Source of the DNA: Cohnella sp. WQ 127256
GTDB lineage: Bacteria; Bacillota; Bacilli; Paenibacillales; Paenibacillaceae
Length of the DNA stretch: 64,000 bases
Direction: 5' to 3'
Assembly (NCBI RefSeq): GCF_024519285.1
Contig: NZ_JAMZCY010000004.1
Coordinates: 682,001 to 746,000 of the forward strand
Under the pieces are notes generated by a model, which worked only from the letters and a program-made list of their open reading frames with translations, searched no databases and was not told the DNA's origin. Of this stretch, positions 33,982 through 44,537 are shown piece by piece (positions within the stretch are counted from its first letter, which is position 1; each line of letters starts with the position of its first letter). The translations under genes were made by a program, and so were the position numbers.

Positions 33982-34956
33982 ATGAAGCCCAAGGTGCTCG
34001 TGCTAAAGCAGTTACCGGAAGAAGCGAAGCAGCTCATCCGAGAGCACTGCCAAATGATCGAACCACAAGAAAACCTTATAAGCCGCGAACGGTTGACTGC
34101 ATTGATTTCAGACGTCGACGGTATTCTTACGAACGATGTTCGGATCGATTCTGAGCTATTGGATGAAGCCAAGCAGCTGAAGATCGTTAGCAATCAGTCC
34201 GTTGGCTACAATAATTTCGATACCGCAGCAATGAGCGCGCGCGGCGTTATCGGTACGCATACGCCTTTTGTTCTTGATAACACCGTGGCCGACCTCGTAT
34301 TTGCCTTAATTCTCGCCGCGGCAAGGCGTGTTCCCGAACTAGACTCCCTTGTTAAGCAAGGAAAATGGGGAGAGCCCGGAAACGGGGGCGAAGCTCACTT
34401 TGGCTTAGACGTACACCACGCCACGATTGGGATTGTCGGGATGGGCAGAATCGGCGAAGCCGTTGCCCGAAGAGCAGCGCTAGGATTTGACATGAAGGTA
34501 TTGTACAGCAACCGCACGCGTAAGCCGGATGCAGAGGAAGCTTACGGGGCGCAATACCGTTCGCTGGATCAGTTATTAGAGCAATCCGATTTCATCGTTC
34601 TTATGGCGCCAATAACAAGTGAAACCACTCGCATGATTCGCAGCGAGCATTTTGAACGGATGAAGCCGACGGCCGTGTTCGTTAACGCGTCTCGGGGACA
34701 GTTGGTGGATGAGCTGGCACTGATCGAAGCGTTGAAGAGTAAGCAAATTTATGCGGCGGCCTTGGATGTCTATGATATAGAACCAATTGAAGCAGGGAAC
34801 CCGCTGCTCTCGCTTCCTAACGTGGTTACGTTACCGCATATCGGTTCAGCCACGTCGAAAACTCGGTACGATATGGCAATGACGGCCGCGAATAACCTGG
34901 TGGGTGGACTACTGAAGGACAGACCCATTTACGTTGTACCTGAATTGCAATCATAA
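33982..34956 (+). CDS. D-2-hydroxyacid dehydrogenase (GhrB/2-ketogluconate reductase type)
   Basis: The product is 324 residues. The NAD-binding Rossmann motif is G-M-G-R-I-G near residue 155. Catalytic residues are in place: Arg in N-A-S-R-G near 235, Glu in D-I-E-P near 264, His in L-P-H-I-G-S-A near 283. The family reduces glyoxylate, hydroxypyruvate or 2-ketogluconate; gluconokinase in the same locus favours a keto-sugar acid. GGAGGAA precedes ATG 33982. It is the first gene of an operon with the zinc dehydrogenase and GH78 enzyme. Confidence 0.88.
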   Translation: MKPKVLVLKQLPEEAKQLIREHCQMIEPQENLISRERLTALISDVDGILTNDVRIDSELLDEAKQLKIVSNQSVGYNNFDTAAMSARGVIGTHTPFVLDNTVADLVFALILAAARRVPELDSLVKQGKWGEPGNGGEAHFGLDVHHATIGIVGMGRIGEAVARRAALGFDMKVLYSNRTRKPDAEEAYGAQYRSLDQLLEQSDFIVLMAPITSETTRMIRSEHFERMKPTAVFVNASRGQLVDELALIEALKSKQIYAAALDVYDIEPIEAGNPLLSLPNVVTLPHIGSATSKTRYDMAMTAANNLVGGLLKDRPIYVVPELQS

Positions 34957-34973
34957 GGAATAAGGTGATCAGA

Positions 34974-36029
34974 ATGAATATACCCACAACGATGAAAGCG
35001 GCCGTCATGACGGAGCCGCGTCGAATTGTCACGCAAGAACGTTCTATTCCGGAATTAAACGAGCATGAAGTGCTTGTGAAGGTGATGGCGGTCGGAGTTT
35101 GTGGTTCCGACGTACACTACTATGAGCATGGGAAAATCGGCAACGCCATCGTTGAGTATCCGATGATTCTCGGTCACGAATGCGCTGGAGAGGTCGTATC
35201 CGTAGGTAAATCCGTATCCCGCGTACAACCCGGCGACCGGGTGGCGATTGAGCCTCAAACGACATGTGGCCGTTGTCCTGCGTGTAAATCCGGTAAATAT
35301 AATCTGTGTCCGGATGTCGTCTTTTTCGCTACGCCGCCCATTGACGGTGCTTTTGCCCAATATGTAAAAGCCCGCGAAGATTTCCTATTCCCAATCCCCG
35401 ATCATTTGTCCTATGAAGAAGCGTCGCTTGTAGAGCCATTCTCCGTTGGGATTCACGCAGCGAATCGAACAGGACTGAAGCCAGGCGACACTGTCGCGAT
35501 CATGGGTATGGGTCCTGTCGGACTGTTGGCCGTTGTCGCAGCGAAAGCCTATGGCGCCAGCCGGATTTACGTAACTGATCTGGAGCCTGTCCGTTTGGAA
35601 GCTGCCTTAAAATTGGGTGCCACTCATGCCATCAACGTTCGGGAACAAGATGCTGTGGAAACGATCAAGGAATTGAACGGCGGAACGGGCGTTGACGTCG
35701 CATGGGAAACAGCAGGTAATCCGAAGGCGCTGCAATCCGCTCTACTGTCACTACGACGCGGAGGTAAGCTTGCGATCGTAGGCCTTCCTGTTCAAGCGGA
35801 GATTCCATTGAATGTGCACTTCATGACCGATCACGAAGTGGATATTTACGGCGTTTTCAGATATGCCGACACCTATCCAGCGGGAATCAAAATATTAGCT
35901 TCGGGCATCGCGGACGTCAAATCGTTAATTACGGATAGTTATCCGTTAGAACAGACCCAAGAAGCGATGGATCGGGCAATGAATAATAAGAGCGGAAGCT
36001 TGAAAGTCATGGTTTATCCGAACGCATAA
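34974..36029 (+). CDS. Zinc-dependent polyol/L-idonate dehydrogenase (MDR family)
   Basis: The product is about 351 residues. The catalytic zinc site has C-G-S-D near 38, G-H-E near 64 and E-P near 150; the structural zinc site is C-G-R-C-P-A-C-K-x7-C. The NAD motif is G-M-G-P-V-G near 172. The sequence is of the sorbitol/xylitol/L-idonate 5-dehydrogenase type. ATG 34974 has AAGGTG six bases upstream; a GTG at 34965 is weaker. It probably oxidises a sugar alcohol or aldonate released in the locus, working with the hydroxyacid dehydrogenase. Confidence 0.88.
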   Translation: MNIPTTMKAAVMTEPRRIVTQERSIPELNEHEVLVKVMAVGVCGSDVHYYEHGKIGNAIVEYPMILGHECAGEVVSVGKSVSRVQPGDRVAIEPQTTCGRCPACKSGKYNLCPDVVFFATPPIDGAFAQYVKAREDFLFPIPDHLSYEEASLVEPFSVGIHAANRTGLKPGDTVAIMGMGPVGLLAVVAAKAYGASRIYVTDLEPVRLEAALKLGATHAINVREQDAVETIKELNGGTGVDVAWETAGNPKALQSALLSLRRGGKLAIVGLPVQAEIPLNVHFMTDHEVDIYGVFRYADTYPAGIKILASGIADVKSLITDSYPLEQTQEAMDRAMNNKSGSLKVMVYPNA

Positions 36030-36054
36030 GACTCAGAGGGGGGGAAGAACAGAC

Positions 36055-38751
36055 ATGACAGATTTCAACATACATTCGTTGACTTGTGAATATCGCGAGA
36101 ACTTATTCGGAACCGACGTGAAAATTCCCCGATTCGGCTGGAAGCTGTCTTCGAATAAGAGAGGAACGTGCCAGAAAGCCTACCGAATTCAAGTTGCCGA
36201 ATCGACAGCGAACTTTGATTCACCCATGTGGGACTCCGGTAGAATCGAATCTGACCAGTCAGTTCTTGTGGAATACGGTGGGTCGGAGGTCCGTTCGCGG
36301 GCCCGGTATTATTTCCGAGTGATGGTTTGGGACAATTACGGCCTAGAGTCGGATTGGAGTAGTGCCTCTTGGTGGGAGACAGGGATCTTGTCGACCGAGG
36401 AATGGAAGGCGGAGTGGATCACTCCAGATGCGTTGGACGCGGACGCGAAGGAAGTCTTCATGCTGCGCAAGCAGTTTCATGCGAAGTCGGAAATCCGTAA
36501 CGCGAGAATCTATTCCACAGCGGCAGGCGTATATGAGCTCTATCTGAACGGAGCACGTGTAGGCGAAGATTTGCTTGCGCCAGGCTGGACTAGCTATGTT
36601 CAACGTCATCAATATCAAACCTACGACGTAACGGCCGCATTGCAAAGTGGCGCGAATGGGATCGGAATCCTGCTCGGTGATGGTTGGTATAAAGGCGAGC
36701 TAACCTGGCTGAGCAAACGAAATATATACGGAGACAGACGAGCTGCATTGTTGCAGCTTTGCATCCAATATGAGGACGGCACCGAAGAATGGGTAACTAC
36801 CGATCCTTCTTGGAAAGCATCTACGGGTGCCATCCGGTTGTCCGAGCTATACGCTGGCGAAATCTATGATGCCCGTTTGCATCAGACAGGATGGAGCAAA
36901 GCTGGTTATACGGACAGCGATTGGCATGGGACGGTTTCAGTTCCGCTTGCATTCGACCAACTGGTGGCGCAAGAGAACTTCCCGACCCGCGTTACCGAAA
37001 CCTTATTGCCGCAACAAATTTTACGAACACCAAGCGGGGAAAAGGTTCTGGACATGGGTCAAAACCTTGTCGGTCGGGTAAGGATGACGCTGGATTTGCC
37101 AGCGGGTGCGCACATTCGGATTCAACATGCGGAGGTGCTCGATAAGGAAGGGAACTTCTATACCGCGAATTTGCGCAAAGCCAAGCAAATCGTCGAGTAC
37201 ATCGCAGATGGAGCAGGCAAAGTAGCCTATGCACCGCATTTTACTTTTCAGGGATTCCGCTATGTGCTCATAGAAGGGCTACAGGAAATGACGGATGAAC
37301 AACTCTTGAACGGAATCCTTGCGGAAGTCATCCACTCCGATATGGAGCCGACAGGAAGCTTCGAATGCTCGAATCCAATGATAAACCGCCTACAGAGCAA
37401 TATCGTATGGGGACAACGAGGTAACTTCTTGGACGTGCCGACGGACTGCCCTCAGCGCGACGAGCGGCTCGGCTGGACCGGTGACGCACAAGTATTCATT
37501 CGAACAGCGGCATTTAATTACCATGTCGGTCCGTTCTTCACCAAATGGTTGCGAGATCTGAAGGCCGATCAGCGCCCAAGCGGTAGCGTGCCTTACGTAA
37601 TCCCGAATGCTCTTGAGGATTACACCTCGACGATGTGGGGCGATGAAACCTATACCTCTTCAGCTTGGGGGGACGCCGCTACCGTATGCCCTTGGACGGT
37701 GTATCAGGTTTATGGAGACCGCCGTCTTCTGAGCGAGCAATATGGAAGCATGAAGGCTTGGGTAGAATTTATCCGAGCGCAGGGCGAGGAAGAACATCTA
37801 TGGACCACGGGCTTCCATTTCGGCGATTGGCTTGCTCTGGATGCCCATGAGGGTAGTTATTTCGGAGCCACTCCGGTAGAATTGGTCGCTTCGGCTTACT
37901 ATGCGTTATCGACGCGTATTTTACGGGATAGCGCTTCGGTGCTAGGCGTCGAGGAAGATTATCGGATATATGACGAATTACTGACTGGAATTTTGCGCAA
38001 ATTCCGCGAATCGTTCCTCACCTCCGAAGGCAAGATGGCCGCTACAACTCAAACTGCCAATATTCTGCCCCTCGTATTCGGTCTAGTGGACGGCATCGAA
38101 CGTAAGCAAATTGCTTATGACTTAAATGAATTGGTGCTACGCAACGGCTGCCATCTGGATACCGGATTCGTAGGAACACCGTATCTATGCCTCGCATTAT
38201 CCGAGAATGGGTACCACGATACGGCAGTTAAACTTCTGCTCCAAGAGCAATATCCATCTTGGCTCTATTCCATCACGAAGGGTGCCACCACGATCTGGGA
38301 ACATTGGGACGGAATCAAGCCGGACGGTTCGTTCTGGAGTGACGACATGAACTCCTACAACCATTACGCTTATGGAGCTATCGGCGATTGGATGTACCGG
38401 TACGTGGCGGGTCTGGATATGGACGAGAGCGTACCCGCTTATCAGCGCGTCCGGATATGTCCGGGAATCTCGACAGCGGATCTGACCTATGCGAAAGCGA
38501 GCTTTGAATCCTCCTACGGTCGCATGGCGTCCGATTGGCGTGTCGAAGGCAATAGCGTTCACGTAACTTCCACGATCCCTGCTAACGTAAGCGCGGAGGT
38601 CTTCTTGGATGGAGCCCGTATGGACTCCGTTACAGAGAGCGGTAAAGCGTTGCAAGATTCCGAGGGAATACTAACCTATGTTGAAACAGAAGACGGAGTC
38701 CGCATCTCGGTTGGATCCGGAACTTACCACTTTAGCTTTAAGAGATCCTAG
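36055..38751 (+). CDS. Alpha-L-rhamnosidase (GH78)
   Basis: The product is 898 residues without a signal peptide. The family's order is visible: N-terminal fibronectin-like domain (W-K-L-S-S near 32), beta-sandwich domains with P-G-W-T-S-Y near 180 and G-D-G-W-Y-K-G near 205, and a six-hairpin barrel from about 440. The signature D-V-P-T-D-C-P-Q-R-D-E-R-L-G-W-T-G-D lies near residue 463 and supplies the catalytic acid region. It removes terminal alpha-L-rhamnose from glycosides in the cytoplasm. It is the third gene of the operon beginning at 33982. Confidence 0.93.
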   Translation: MTDFNIHSLTCEYRENLFGTDVKIPRFGWKLSSNKRGTCQKAYRIQVAESTANFDSPMWDSGRIESDQSVLVEYGGSEVRSRARYYFRVMVWDNYGLESDWSSASWWETGILSTEEWKAEWITPDALDADAKEVFMLRKQFHAKSEIRNARIYSTAAGVYELYLNGARVGEDLLAPGWTSYVQRHQYQTYDVTAALQSGANGIGILLGDGWYKGELTWLSKRNIYGDRRAALLQLCIQYEDGTEEWVTTDPSWKASTGAIRLSELYAGEIYDARLHQTGWSKAGYTDSDWHGTVSVPLAFDQLVAQENFPTRVTETLLPQQILRTPSGEKVLDMGQNLVGRVRMTLDLPAGAHIRIQHAEVLDKEGNFYTANLRKAKQIVEYIADGAGKVAYAPHFTFQGFRYVLIEGLQEMTDEQLLNGILAEVIHSDMEPTGSFECSNPMINRLQSNIVWGQRGNFLDVPTDCPQRDERLGWTGDAQVFIRTAAFNYHVGPFFTKWLRDLKADQRPSGSVPYVIPNALEDYTSTMWGDETYTSSAWGDAATVCPWTVYQVYGDRRLLSEQYGSMKAWVEFIRAQGEEEHLWTTGFHFGDWLALDAHEGSYFGATPVELVASAYYALSTRILRDSASVLGVEEDYRIYDELLTGILRKFRESFLTSEGKMAATTQTANILPLVFGLVDGIERKQIAYDLNELVLRNGCHLDTGFVGTPYLCLALSENGYHDTAVKLLLQEQYPSWLYSITKGATTIWEHWDGIKPDGSFWSDDMNSYNHYAYGAIGDWMYRYVAGLDMDESVPAYQRVRICPGISTADLTYAKASFESSYGRMASDWRVEGNSVHVTSTIPANVSAEVFLDGARMDSVTESGKALQDSEGILTYVETEDGVRISVGSGTYHFSFKRS

Positions 38752-38810
38752 AATTAACATATTGATGGTAATATAGGCTAATGTCGGAGGTTATGAATAT
38801 TAGTCCCAAG

Positions 38811-38833
38811 CAAGCCGCTGAACTAGCGGTTTG
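38811..38833 (+). terminator. Terminator after GH78
   Basis: CAAGCCGCT and AGCGGTTTG form a 9-bp stem followed by TTTGATG; the T-run is short. Confidence 0.55.
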
Positions 38834-38899
38834 TTTGATGTAATAAGAGGAGAACGAAACCTATTTTCTACACTCTGAATGACCTAGGAGGTTTATAAG

Positions 38900-40477
38900 A
38901 TGGCAGAACAAGCAAAAATTCAATCCACTAAGGTCACGATTATTCGTAATGACGCCTTTGTCCAAACCGCAGACAATCTTAAACCTACATTGTTTAACAA
39001 TGCCATTACCCCCACGCAATTGATTAATGTTCAATCAGATAGCACTGCAATGCACAATTGGCGCACGGTACATGAAGCAGATATAGCAGCACTCGACAAC
39101 CGGGCATTCGGCAAAGGGGAATCCGTCATCATCGATTTCGGTGACCATCAGGTTGGATACGTCTCGTTCGATATTAAGCCTGTTGGCAGTCCTCCAGATG
39201 CGCCACTGAAGTTGAAATTAACGTTCGGTGAAATGCCCGTTGAAATGGCAGAGCCCTTCTCAAGCTACAACGGGTGGATTAGCAGCTCTTGGCTTCAAGA
39301 AGAAACGCTCATTGTGGATGTGTTACCAAGGCATGTTGAATTACCAAGACGGTATAGCTTCCGCTATCTTAAAATCGAGGTTATAGATACTTCTCCCAAG
39401 TATCGTGTAAGCTTCTTGAATATGACTTGTAATACGGTGACTTCAGCTGACATAGATAATGCTATTCAATTAAATCATAGTGATCCTTTGCTTCAGGAAA
39501 TTGATCGTGTCAGTATTAAGACATTGGCAGACTGCATGCAGGATGTATTTGAGGATGGGCCCAAACGTGACCGCAGACTGTGGCTAGGCGATCTTAGACT
39601 CCAAGCATTGGCCAACTATCCAACATTCCAGAGTAATGATCTTGTCAAAAGATGCTTATACCTGTTCGCTAGTGTACCCGATGAGCGTGGGGCGATCGCA
39701 GCAAATCTTTTCATTGAACCTCATTTGATCGCGGACGATACCTACTTATTCGATTACTCTTTATTTTTTACCGTGACTCTTTATGATTATTACTTGGCTA
39801 CCCACGATGAAGCGACTTTGAAAGAGCTATGGCCAACGGCAATGCGGCAAGTAGAGTTAGCCCTGGAGCGGTTGGATCATAGAGGAATTGTGAAGGATGA
39901 AGACACCTGGTGGTCTTTCATCGACTGGCATGAGCAGCTAAACAAGCAGGCCCCTTCTCAAGCTGTGCTCATTTATACTCTTAGACGCGCAATCCATCTA
40001 TCTAAAGCGGTGGGATGTAAGCAAAGTGTGGATTTCGAACAACGGCTTATCGATATTGAAAAAGCGACTGTAGAGTGTCTCTGGGATGCAGACCAAGGCT
40101 TTTTCGTTAGTGGAGACCAACGACAAGTGTCTTGGGCAACTCAGATTTGGATGGCACTAGCTGAAGTGTTGCCTGAAGACAATAATAAGGCTTTGATGCT
40201 TCGTCTACTTTCTGTTAAACCAGAAGTCGGACCGACCACTCCTTACATGTATCATCATTTAGTTGAAGCCTTACTCGTCGTAGGGTGTAGAGATGAAGCC
40301 ATTGAACATCTAAAGACCTACTGGGGCGGGATGTTAAGCGATGGCGCCGATACCTTCTGGGAGCTGTATGATCCACAGAATAAAGACTTTTCTCCCTATG
40401 GTAGTCATCTCATCAACAGTTACTGCCACGCATGGAGCTGTACTCCAACGTACTTAATTCGTCATTATGACTTGTAA
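38900..40477 (+). CDS. Alpha-L-rhamnosidase-like six-hairpin glycosidase
   Basis: The product is 525 residues, shorter than typical GH78 enzymes. It contains a beta-rich N-terminal part and a six-hairpin barrel with the motif E-D-G-P-K-R-D-R-R-L-W-L-G-D near residue 220, which parallels the GH78 acid motif. W-W-S-F-I-D-W near 335 and F-W-E-L-Y near 490 fit family members annotated as sugar hydrolases. No signal peptide is present. AGGAGG precedes ATG 38900. It lies after a hairpin, so it may be partly independent of the GH78 operon. Confidence 0.8.
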   Translation: MAEQAKIQSTKVTIIRNDAFVQTADNLKPTLFNNAITPTQLINVQSDSTAMHNWRTVHEADIAALDNRAFGKGESVIIDFGDHQVGYVSFDIKPVGSPPDAPLKLKLTFGEMPVEMAEPFSSYNGWISSSWLQEETLIVDVLPRHVELPRRYSFRYLKIEVIDTSPKYRVSFLNMTCNTVTSADIDNAIQLNHSDPLLQEIDRVSIKTLADCMQDVFEDGPKRDRRLWLGDLRLQALANYPTFQSNDLVKRCLYLFASVPDERGAIAANLFIEPHLIADDTYLFDYSLFFTVTLYDYYLATHDEATLKELWPTAMRQVELALERLDHRGIVKDEDTWWSFIDWHEQLNKQAPSQAVLIYTLRRAIHLSKAVGCKQSVDFEQRLIDIEKATVECLWDADQGFFVSGDQRQVSWATQIWMALAEVLPEDNNKALMLRLLSVKPEVGPTTPYMYHHLVEALLVVGCRDEAIEHLKTYWGGMLSDGADTFWELYDPQNKDFSPYGSHLINSYCHAWSCTPTYLIRHYDL

Positions 40478-40500
40478 GCATAACGAATAGACGCTTAAGA

Positions 40501-40547
40501 AATACGCCAAGCTTCAACCCTTATGAGTGGTCGAGGCTCGGCGTATT
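40501..40547. terminator. Bidirectional terminator between rhamnosidase-like gene and potD
   Basis: AATACGCC and GGCGTATT enclose further pairing (AAGC/GGCT, ACC/GGT), followed by TTTGTC on the plus strand. Confidence 0.75.
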
Positions 40548-40555
40548 TTGTCGAA

Positions 40556-41629
40556 CTATTTCCGATGCATCTTAAATTCTAGAAATAACTCATTATAGTG
40601 GGATAACATTCTTTTACCGAGATTCTGATACACTTCCAGCTTATCCGTCATCTCAGGATCCGGGTAGAAGCGCTCATCCTGCGAGATTTCTTCCGGTAGG
40701 AGCTTAAGTGCTTCGGCATTCGGCGTGGAATAGCCCACATACTCCGCGTTACGTGCAGCAATCTCAGGATCCAGCATGAAATTAATAAATTTGTGCGCAC
40801 CTTCAAGATTTCGCGCAGTCTTAGGGATGACCATGTTATCAAACCACAGATTCGAGCCTTCCTCTGGGATGACGTAGTCCAGCTTGTCGTTCTCGCCCAT
40901 GATCTCGGAAGCATCACCCGACCAGACAATACCAACAGCTGCCTCTTCTCCCGCAAGTAGCAACTTGATCTCGTCTCCTACGATTGCTTTAATATTCGGA
41001 GTCAGGTTACTCAGCTTACGCTTCGCTTCCTGAAGATGATCTTCGTTCGTATCGTTAAGAGAATAATTCAGACTATTCAGCCCGAATCCCATCACCTCGC
41101 GTGCACCATCTACGAGCATGATTTGATTACGAAGATCATCGCTCCACAGGTCATTCCAGCTAGAGAAGGTTTTGCCGCCAAGTAGCTCCGAATTGTAGAT
41201 GATCCCTACCGTTCCCCAGAAATAAGGAATCGAATATTTATTATCCGGATCGAAGCTCAGATTCATAAACCGCGGATCGATGTTGCCGAGATTCGGAATG
41301 AGCGAATGATCGATTGGTAGCAGCAAATCTTCATCCTTCATCTTACTGATGGCGTACTCCGAAGGAATACTCACATCAAACGTAGTTCCGCCTTGTTCGA
41401 TCTTCGTCATCATCGCCTCGTTGGAATCGAACGTCTGATAGATGACCTTAAGTCCTGTTTCCTCTTCGAACTCCGCTAGAACATCCGGATCGATGTAATC
41501 TCCCCAGTTATAGATCGTAAGTGTGTCTCCACCCGAATAGCCATTAGACGAGTTGAGGTAAGAAGTGAAGTACATCAACCCAATCGCGATGATAAATACT
41601 CCTGCGAACAACCGAACGAGCTGCTTCAT
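40556..41629 (-). CDS. potD: Spermidine/putrescine-binding protein
   Basis: The product is about 357 residues. An N-terminal hydrophobic helix (about 5-22) lacks a lipobox Cys, so the protein is probably anchored by an uncleaved helix. The mature part has the PotD pattern L-T-I-Y-N-W-G-D-Y-I-D-P near 35. It binds polyamines outside the membrane. ATG 41629 overlaps the potC stop by four bases (ATGA). It is the last gene of potABCD. Confidence 0.92.
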   Translation of the reverse strand: MKQLVRLFAGVFIIAIGLMYFTSYLNSSNGYSGGDTLTIYNWGDYIDPDVLAEFEEETGLKVIYQTFDSNEAMMTKIEQGGTTFDVSIPSEYAISKMKDEDLLLPIDHSLIPNLGNIDPRFMNLSFDPDNKYSIPYFWGTVGIIYNSELLGGKTFSSWNDLWSDDLRNQIMLVDGAREVMGFGLNSLNYSLNDTNEDHLQEAKRKLSNLTPNIKAIVGDEIKLLLAGEEAAVGIVWSGDASEIMGENDKLDYVIPEEGSNLWFDNMVIPKTARNLEGAHKFINFMLDPEIAARNAEYVGYSTPNAEALKLLPEEISQDERFYPDPEMTDKLEVYQNLGKRMLSHYNELFLEFKMHRK

Positions 41630-42432
41630 GATTGCTGGGCCCCCCATTTCGGCTTGCTTTTACCACGCTGGCTCAAGAAGTAATAGCCTACGACAAGAAT
41701 GATCGTGAACAAGAAGATCAATGTCGAGAGAGCATTAATGGAGGGAGAGATTCCTTGGCGTGCTCGCGAGTAGATTTCGACGGATAAGGTTGAATAGCCG
41801 TTACCCGTTACGAAGAACGTAACCGCGAAGTCATCAAGTGAATACGTGAGTGCCATGAAGAATCCCGCGAAAATACCTGGACGAATAAACGGAATAATGA
41901 CCTTCGTCAACACTCCCCATCCACTCGCTCCTAGATCCTTCGCCGCATCAATCAACGTAGGACTCATCTCCTGCAGCTTAGGCAGCACCATCAGTACGAC
42001 AATCGGAACACTGAATGCAATGTGCGACAGAAGCACCGAAGTAAACCCGAGCTTAATGCCGATCATTGTAAAAAAGATCAAGAACGACGCACCAATGATC
42101 ACATCTGGACTTACAATAAGCACATTATTCATTGTAAGTAGCGTATTCCGGGGTCTACTCCTTCGTACTCGCTGTATCGCGATTGCGCCAATGACGCCGA
42201 GAATCGTCGATATCGCTGATGATAGCAATGCGATGACAACCGTATTCAGCACGATAATAAGCAGACGCGTATCATGGAACACTTCCTCGTACCATTCTAA
42301 AGTGAACCCTTCAAAGCCGTGCATCGTACCCGAGCTATTGAATGAATAGTACATTAAGTACAGGATAGGTGCGTATAGAATCGCGAACACGATGACTAGA
42401 TAGAGCTGTGCGGACTTGCTGTTTTTTCTCAT
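41626..42432 (-). CDS. potC: Spermidine/putrescine ABC transporter permease PotC
   Basis: The product is 268 residues with six transmembrane helices and the EAA loop D-A-A-K-D-L-G-A-S near 162. It overlaps potB and potD by four bases at each end, so translation is coupled through the operon. Confidence 0.92.
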   Translation of the reverse strand: MRKNSKSAQLYLVIVFAILYAPILYLMYYSFNSSGTMHGFEGFTLEWYEEVFHDTRLLIIVLNTVVIALLSSAISTILGVIGAIAIQRVRRSRPRNTLLTMNNVLIVSPDVIIGASFLIFFTMIGIKLGFTSVLLSHIAFSVPIVVLMVLPKLQEMSPTLIDAAKDLGASGWGVLTKVIIPFIRPGIFAGFFMALTYSLDDFAVTFFVTGNGYSTLSVEIYSRARQGISPSINALSTLIFLFTIILVVGYYFLSQRGKSKPKWGAQQS

Positions 42433-43244
42433 CGGATCGAATTCCTCGCTCCCCTGTTGCCGGTCATCATCATAATGATGGCCATGACAATAATTAAGAG
42501 GACGGCGATTGCTGAACCCATTCCCCAGTCCTGTGTAACAAGGAAATGCTGCTCAATTGCCGTACCTAAAGTAATTACACGATTGCCCGCAATCAGTCGC
42601 GTAATCATAAACAAGGACAATGCCGGAATGAAGACGGCCTGACAGCCTGCCTTAACCCCGCCCAAGGTCAATGGAAACACGACGCGCCGAAACGTTTTCA
42701 ACGGGGATGCTCCCAGATCCCTCGCTGCATAGATGAGCGATGGATTTAATTCCTCTAGTGCATTGTAGATCGGTAGAATCATGAACGGGATGAAAATATA
42801 GACGGACACGAACACGAAGCTAAAGTCCGTAAACAAAATTTGCTGTGTACCAATTCCAACCCACTCTAACATAGAGTTTACGAATCCGTATGTACCGAAT
42901 AAGCCGATAAAAGCATACGTTTTAAGCAATAGGTTAATCCAGCTCGGTACGATAATGAGGAGAAGCCATAGCTGCTTATGCTTCGTACGCGTTAACCAGT
43001 AAGCTGTTGGATAGGCAACTAACAGTGAGAAGGCAGTAATTAAGAATGCATACCAGAAAGAGTTAAACGTCATTTTCAGATATACAGGGGTCAGGAACTT
43101 CTCGAAGTTCTCTAACGTTAAATTCCCTTCCACGTCGAAGAAGGATTTGTATACGATCAGAACAATCGGCGTCGCGACGAAGAGCAGCATCCATGCCACA
43201 TAAGGAATGAGGTAGAGGTTGCGCGTCTTAGTCATTACGAACAC
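42429..43244 (-). CDS. potB: Spermidine/putrescine ABC transporter permease PotB
   Basis: The product is about 271 residues with six transmembrane helices and the EAA loop Y-A-A-R-D-L-G-A-S near 170. A start at ATG 43235 is also possible. It overlaps the potA stop by several bases. Confidence 0.92.
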   Translation of the reverse strand: MFVMTKTRNLYLIPYVAWMLLFVATPIVLIVYKSFFDVEGNLTLENFEKFLTPVYLKMTFNSFWYAFLITAFSLLVAYPTAYWLTRTKHKQLWLLLIIVPSWINLLLKTYAFIGLFGTYGFVNSMLEWVGIGTQQILFTDFSFVFVSVYIFIPFMILPIYNALEELNPSLIYAARDLGASPLKTFRRVVFPLTLGGVKAGCQAVFIPALSLFMITRLIAGNRVITLGTAIEQHFLVTQDWGMGSAIAVLLIIVMAIIMMMTGNRGARNSIR

Positions 43245-44373
43245 CTGTCACTGTCTGCTTGGAATGATCGTTAGACTCCTGGTCATCGCCGCCATAAGCC
43301 TCCAGACGTCTATCGAACTCCTCCTCCGTCTCGCCGAAGCGCATAACGTGGATCGCTTCGGGTTCGAACCGCAGACCGACGCTTTCTCCGACTACTGCTT
43401 TCTTCGTAGAGTGGACAAGCCATTCATTGCCGGCTTCGTCGTAGCCGCTAATTTCATAATGAACCCCACGGAATAGCTGACTATCGACTTTAATAAGCAT
43501 GTCCCCTTGATCCGGCGACGTTATCTCTAAATCCTCGGGACGTATCATGATCTCCACTGGCTCGTTCGGCGAGAAGCCTCGGTCAACGCACTCGAACGAT
43601 TTGCCTGCGAATTCAGCAAGGAAATCGTTGATCATGCGGCCTGGCACGATATTCGATTCTCCAATAAAATCTGCAACAAAGCGGTTAATCGGCTCATCGT
43701 AGATATCAATCGGAGTTCCGCTTTGCTGGATTTCTCCATTATTCAGTACGAAGATCTCATCGGACATGGCAAGTGCCTCTTCTTGGTCATGTGTGACGAA
43801 AATAAAAGTAATCCCAAGTCTACGCTGAAGCTCACGTAACTCGTATTGCATCTCGGTGCGAAGCTTCAGATCTAGCGCGGACAACGGCTCGTCCAGCAGC
43901 AGAATTTCCGGCTCATTCACGATAGCCCGCGCAATCGCTACCCGTTGCCGCTGGCCCCCGGACATCTCAGAAATCTCCCGTTGCTCATAGCCATTCAAGT
44001 TAACGAAGCGTAGCGCCTCTTTAACCTTCTCAGTAATGTCCGCGTTCTTCATCTTCTTAATTCGCAAGCCGAATGCAACGTTCTCAAAAACATTGAGATG
44101 CGGAAACAACGCATAATCCTGGAACACCGTGTTCACCTGGCGTTTGTCTGCCGGAACTTCATTAATAACCTTGCCATGGAAATAGATGTTACCCATCGAC
44201 GGCTCAATGAACCCTGCAATCAAGCGCAATATTGTTGTCTTACCACACCCTGACGGACCGAGCAACGTATAGAACTTCCCTCGTTCGATCTCAAAGCTGA
44301 CCTTATCAAGGACTGTATCTCCGTCATAGGTCTTCGTCACATTTTCGAACCGAATTATCGTCGTATCATTCAT
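43228..44373 (-). CDS. potA: Spermidine/putrescine ABC transporter ATPase
   Basis: The product is about 381 residues. Walker A (G-P-S-G-C-G-K-T-T near 38), signature (M-S-G-G-Q-R near 135) and Walker B with catalytic Glu (L-L-L-D-E-P near 160) are present, followed by a TOBE regulatory domain. The start at 44373 (N-D-T-T-I-I-R-F) matches PotA homologues; upstream in-frame ATGs at 44406 and 44454 would add an unusual extension. First gene of the operon. Confidence 0.92.
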   Translation of the reverse strand: MNDTTIIRFENVTKTYDGDTVLDKVSFEIERGKFYTLLGPSGCGKTTILRLIAGFIEPSMGNIYFHGKVINEVPADKRQVNTVFQDYALFPHLNVFENVAFGLRIKKMKNADITEKVKEALRFVNLNGYEQREISEMSGGQRQRVAIARAIVNEPEILLLDEPLSALDLKLRTEMQYELRELQRRLGITFIFVTHDQEEALAMSDEIFVLNNGEIQQSGTPIDIYDEPINRFVADFIGESNIVPGRMINDFLAEFAGKSFECVDRGFSPNEPVEIMIRPEDLEITSPDQGDMLIKVDSQLFRGVHYEISGYDEAGNEWLVHSTKKAVVGESVGLRFEPEAIHVMRFGETEEEFDRRLEAYGGDDQESNDHSKQTVTGVRND

Positions 44374-44537
44374 CGTAGCTCGGTTTCCTCTTCTCTGGGT
44401 AGACATACCCTTTATTCTTATAATCTTCATTATACAAAAATTCGACAGTCCCACAATGATTATAGCTGACGGTATCCCTTTCGCTCAGGAATAACCCATG
44501 CTGCTTACCGGAAAACTCATTCTGGCGACGTTGCAAA

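Noticed and set aside
43370-43385. tRNA T-loop-like GGTTCGAACC
   Set aside because: It lies inside potA and no cloverleaf can be formed around it.
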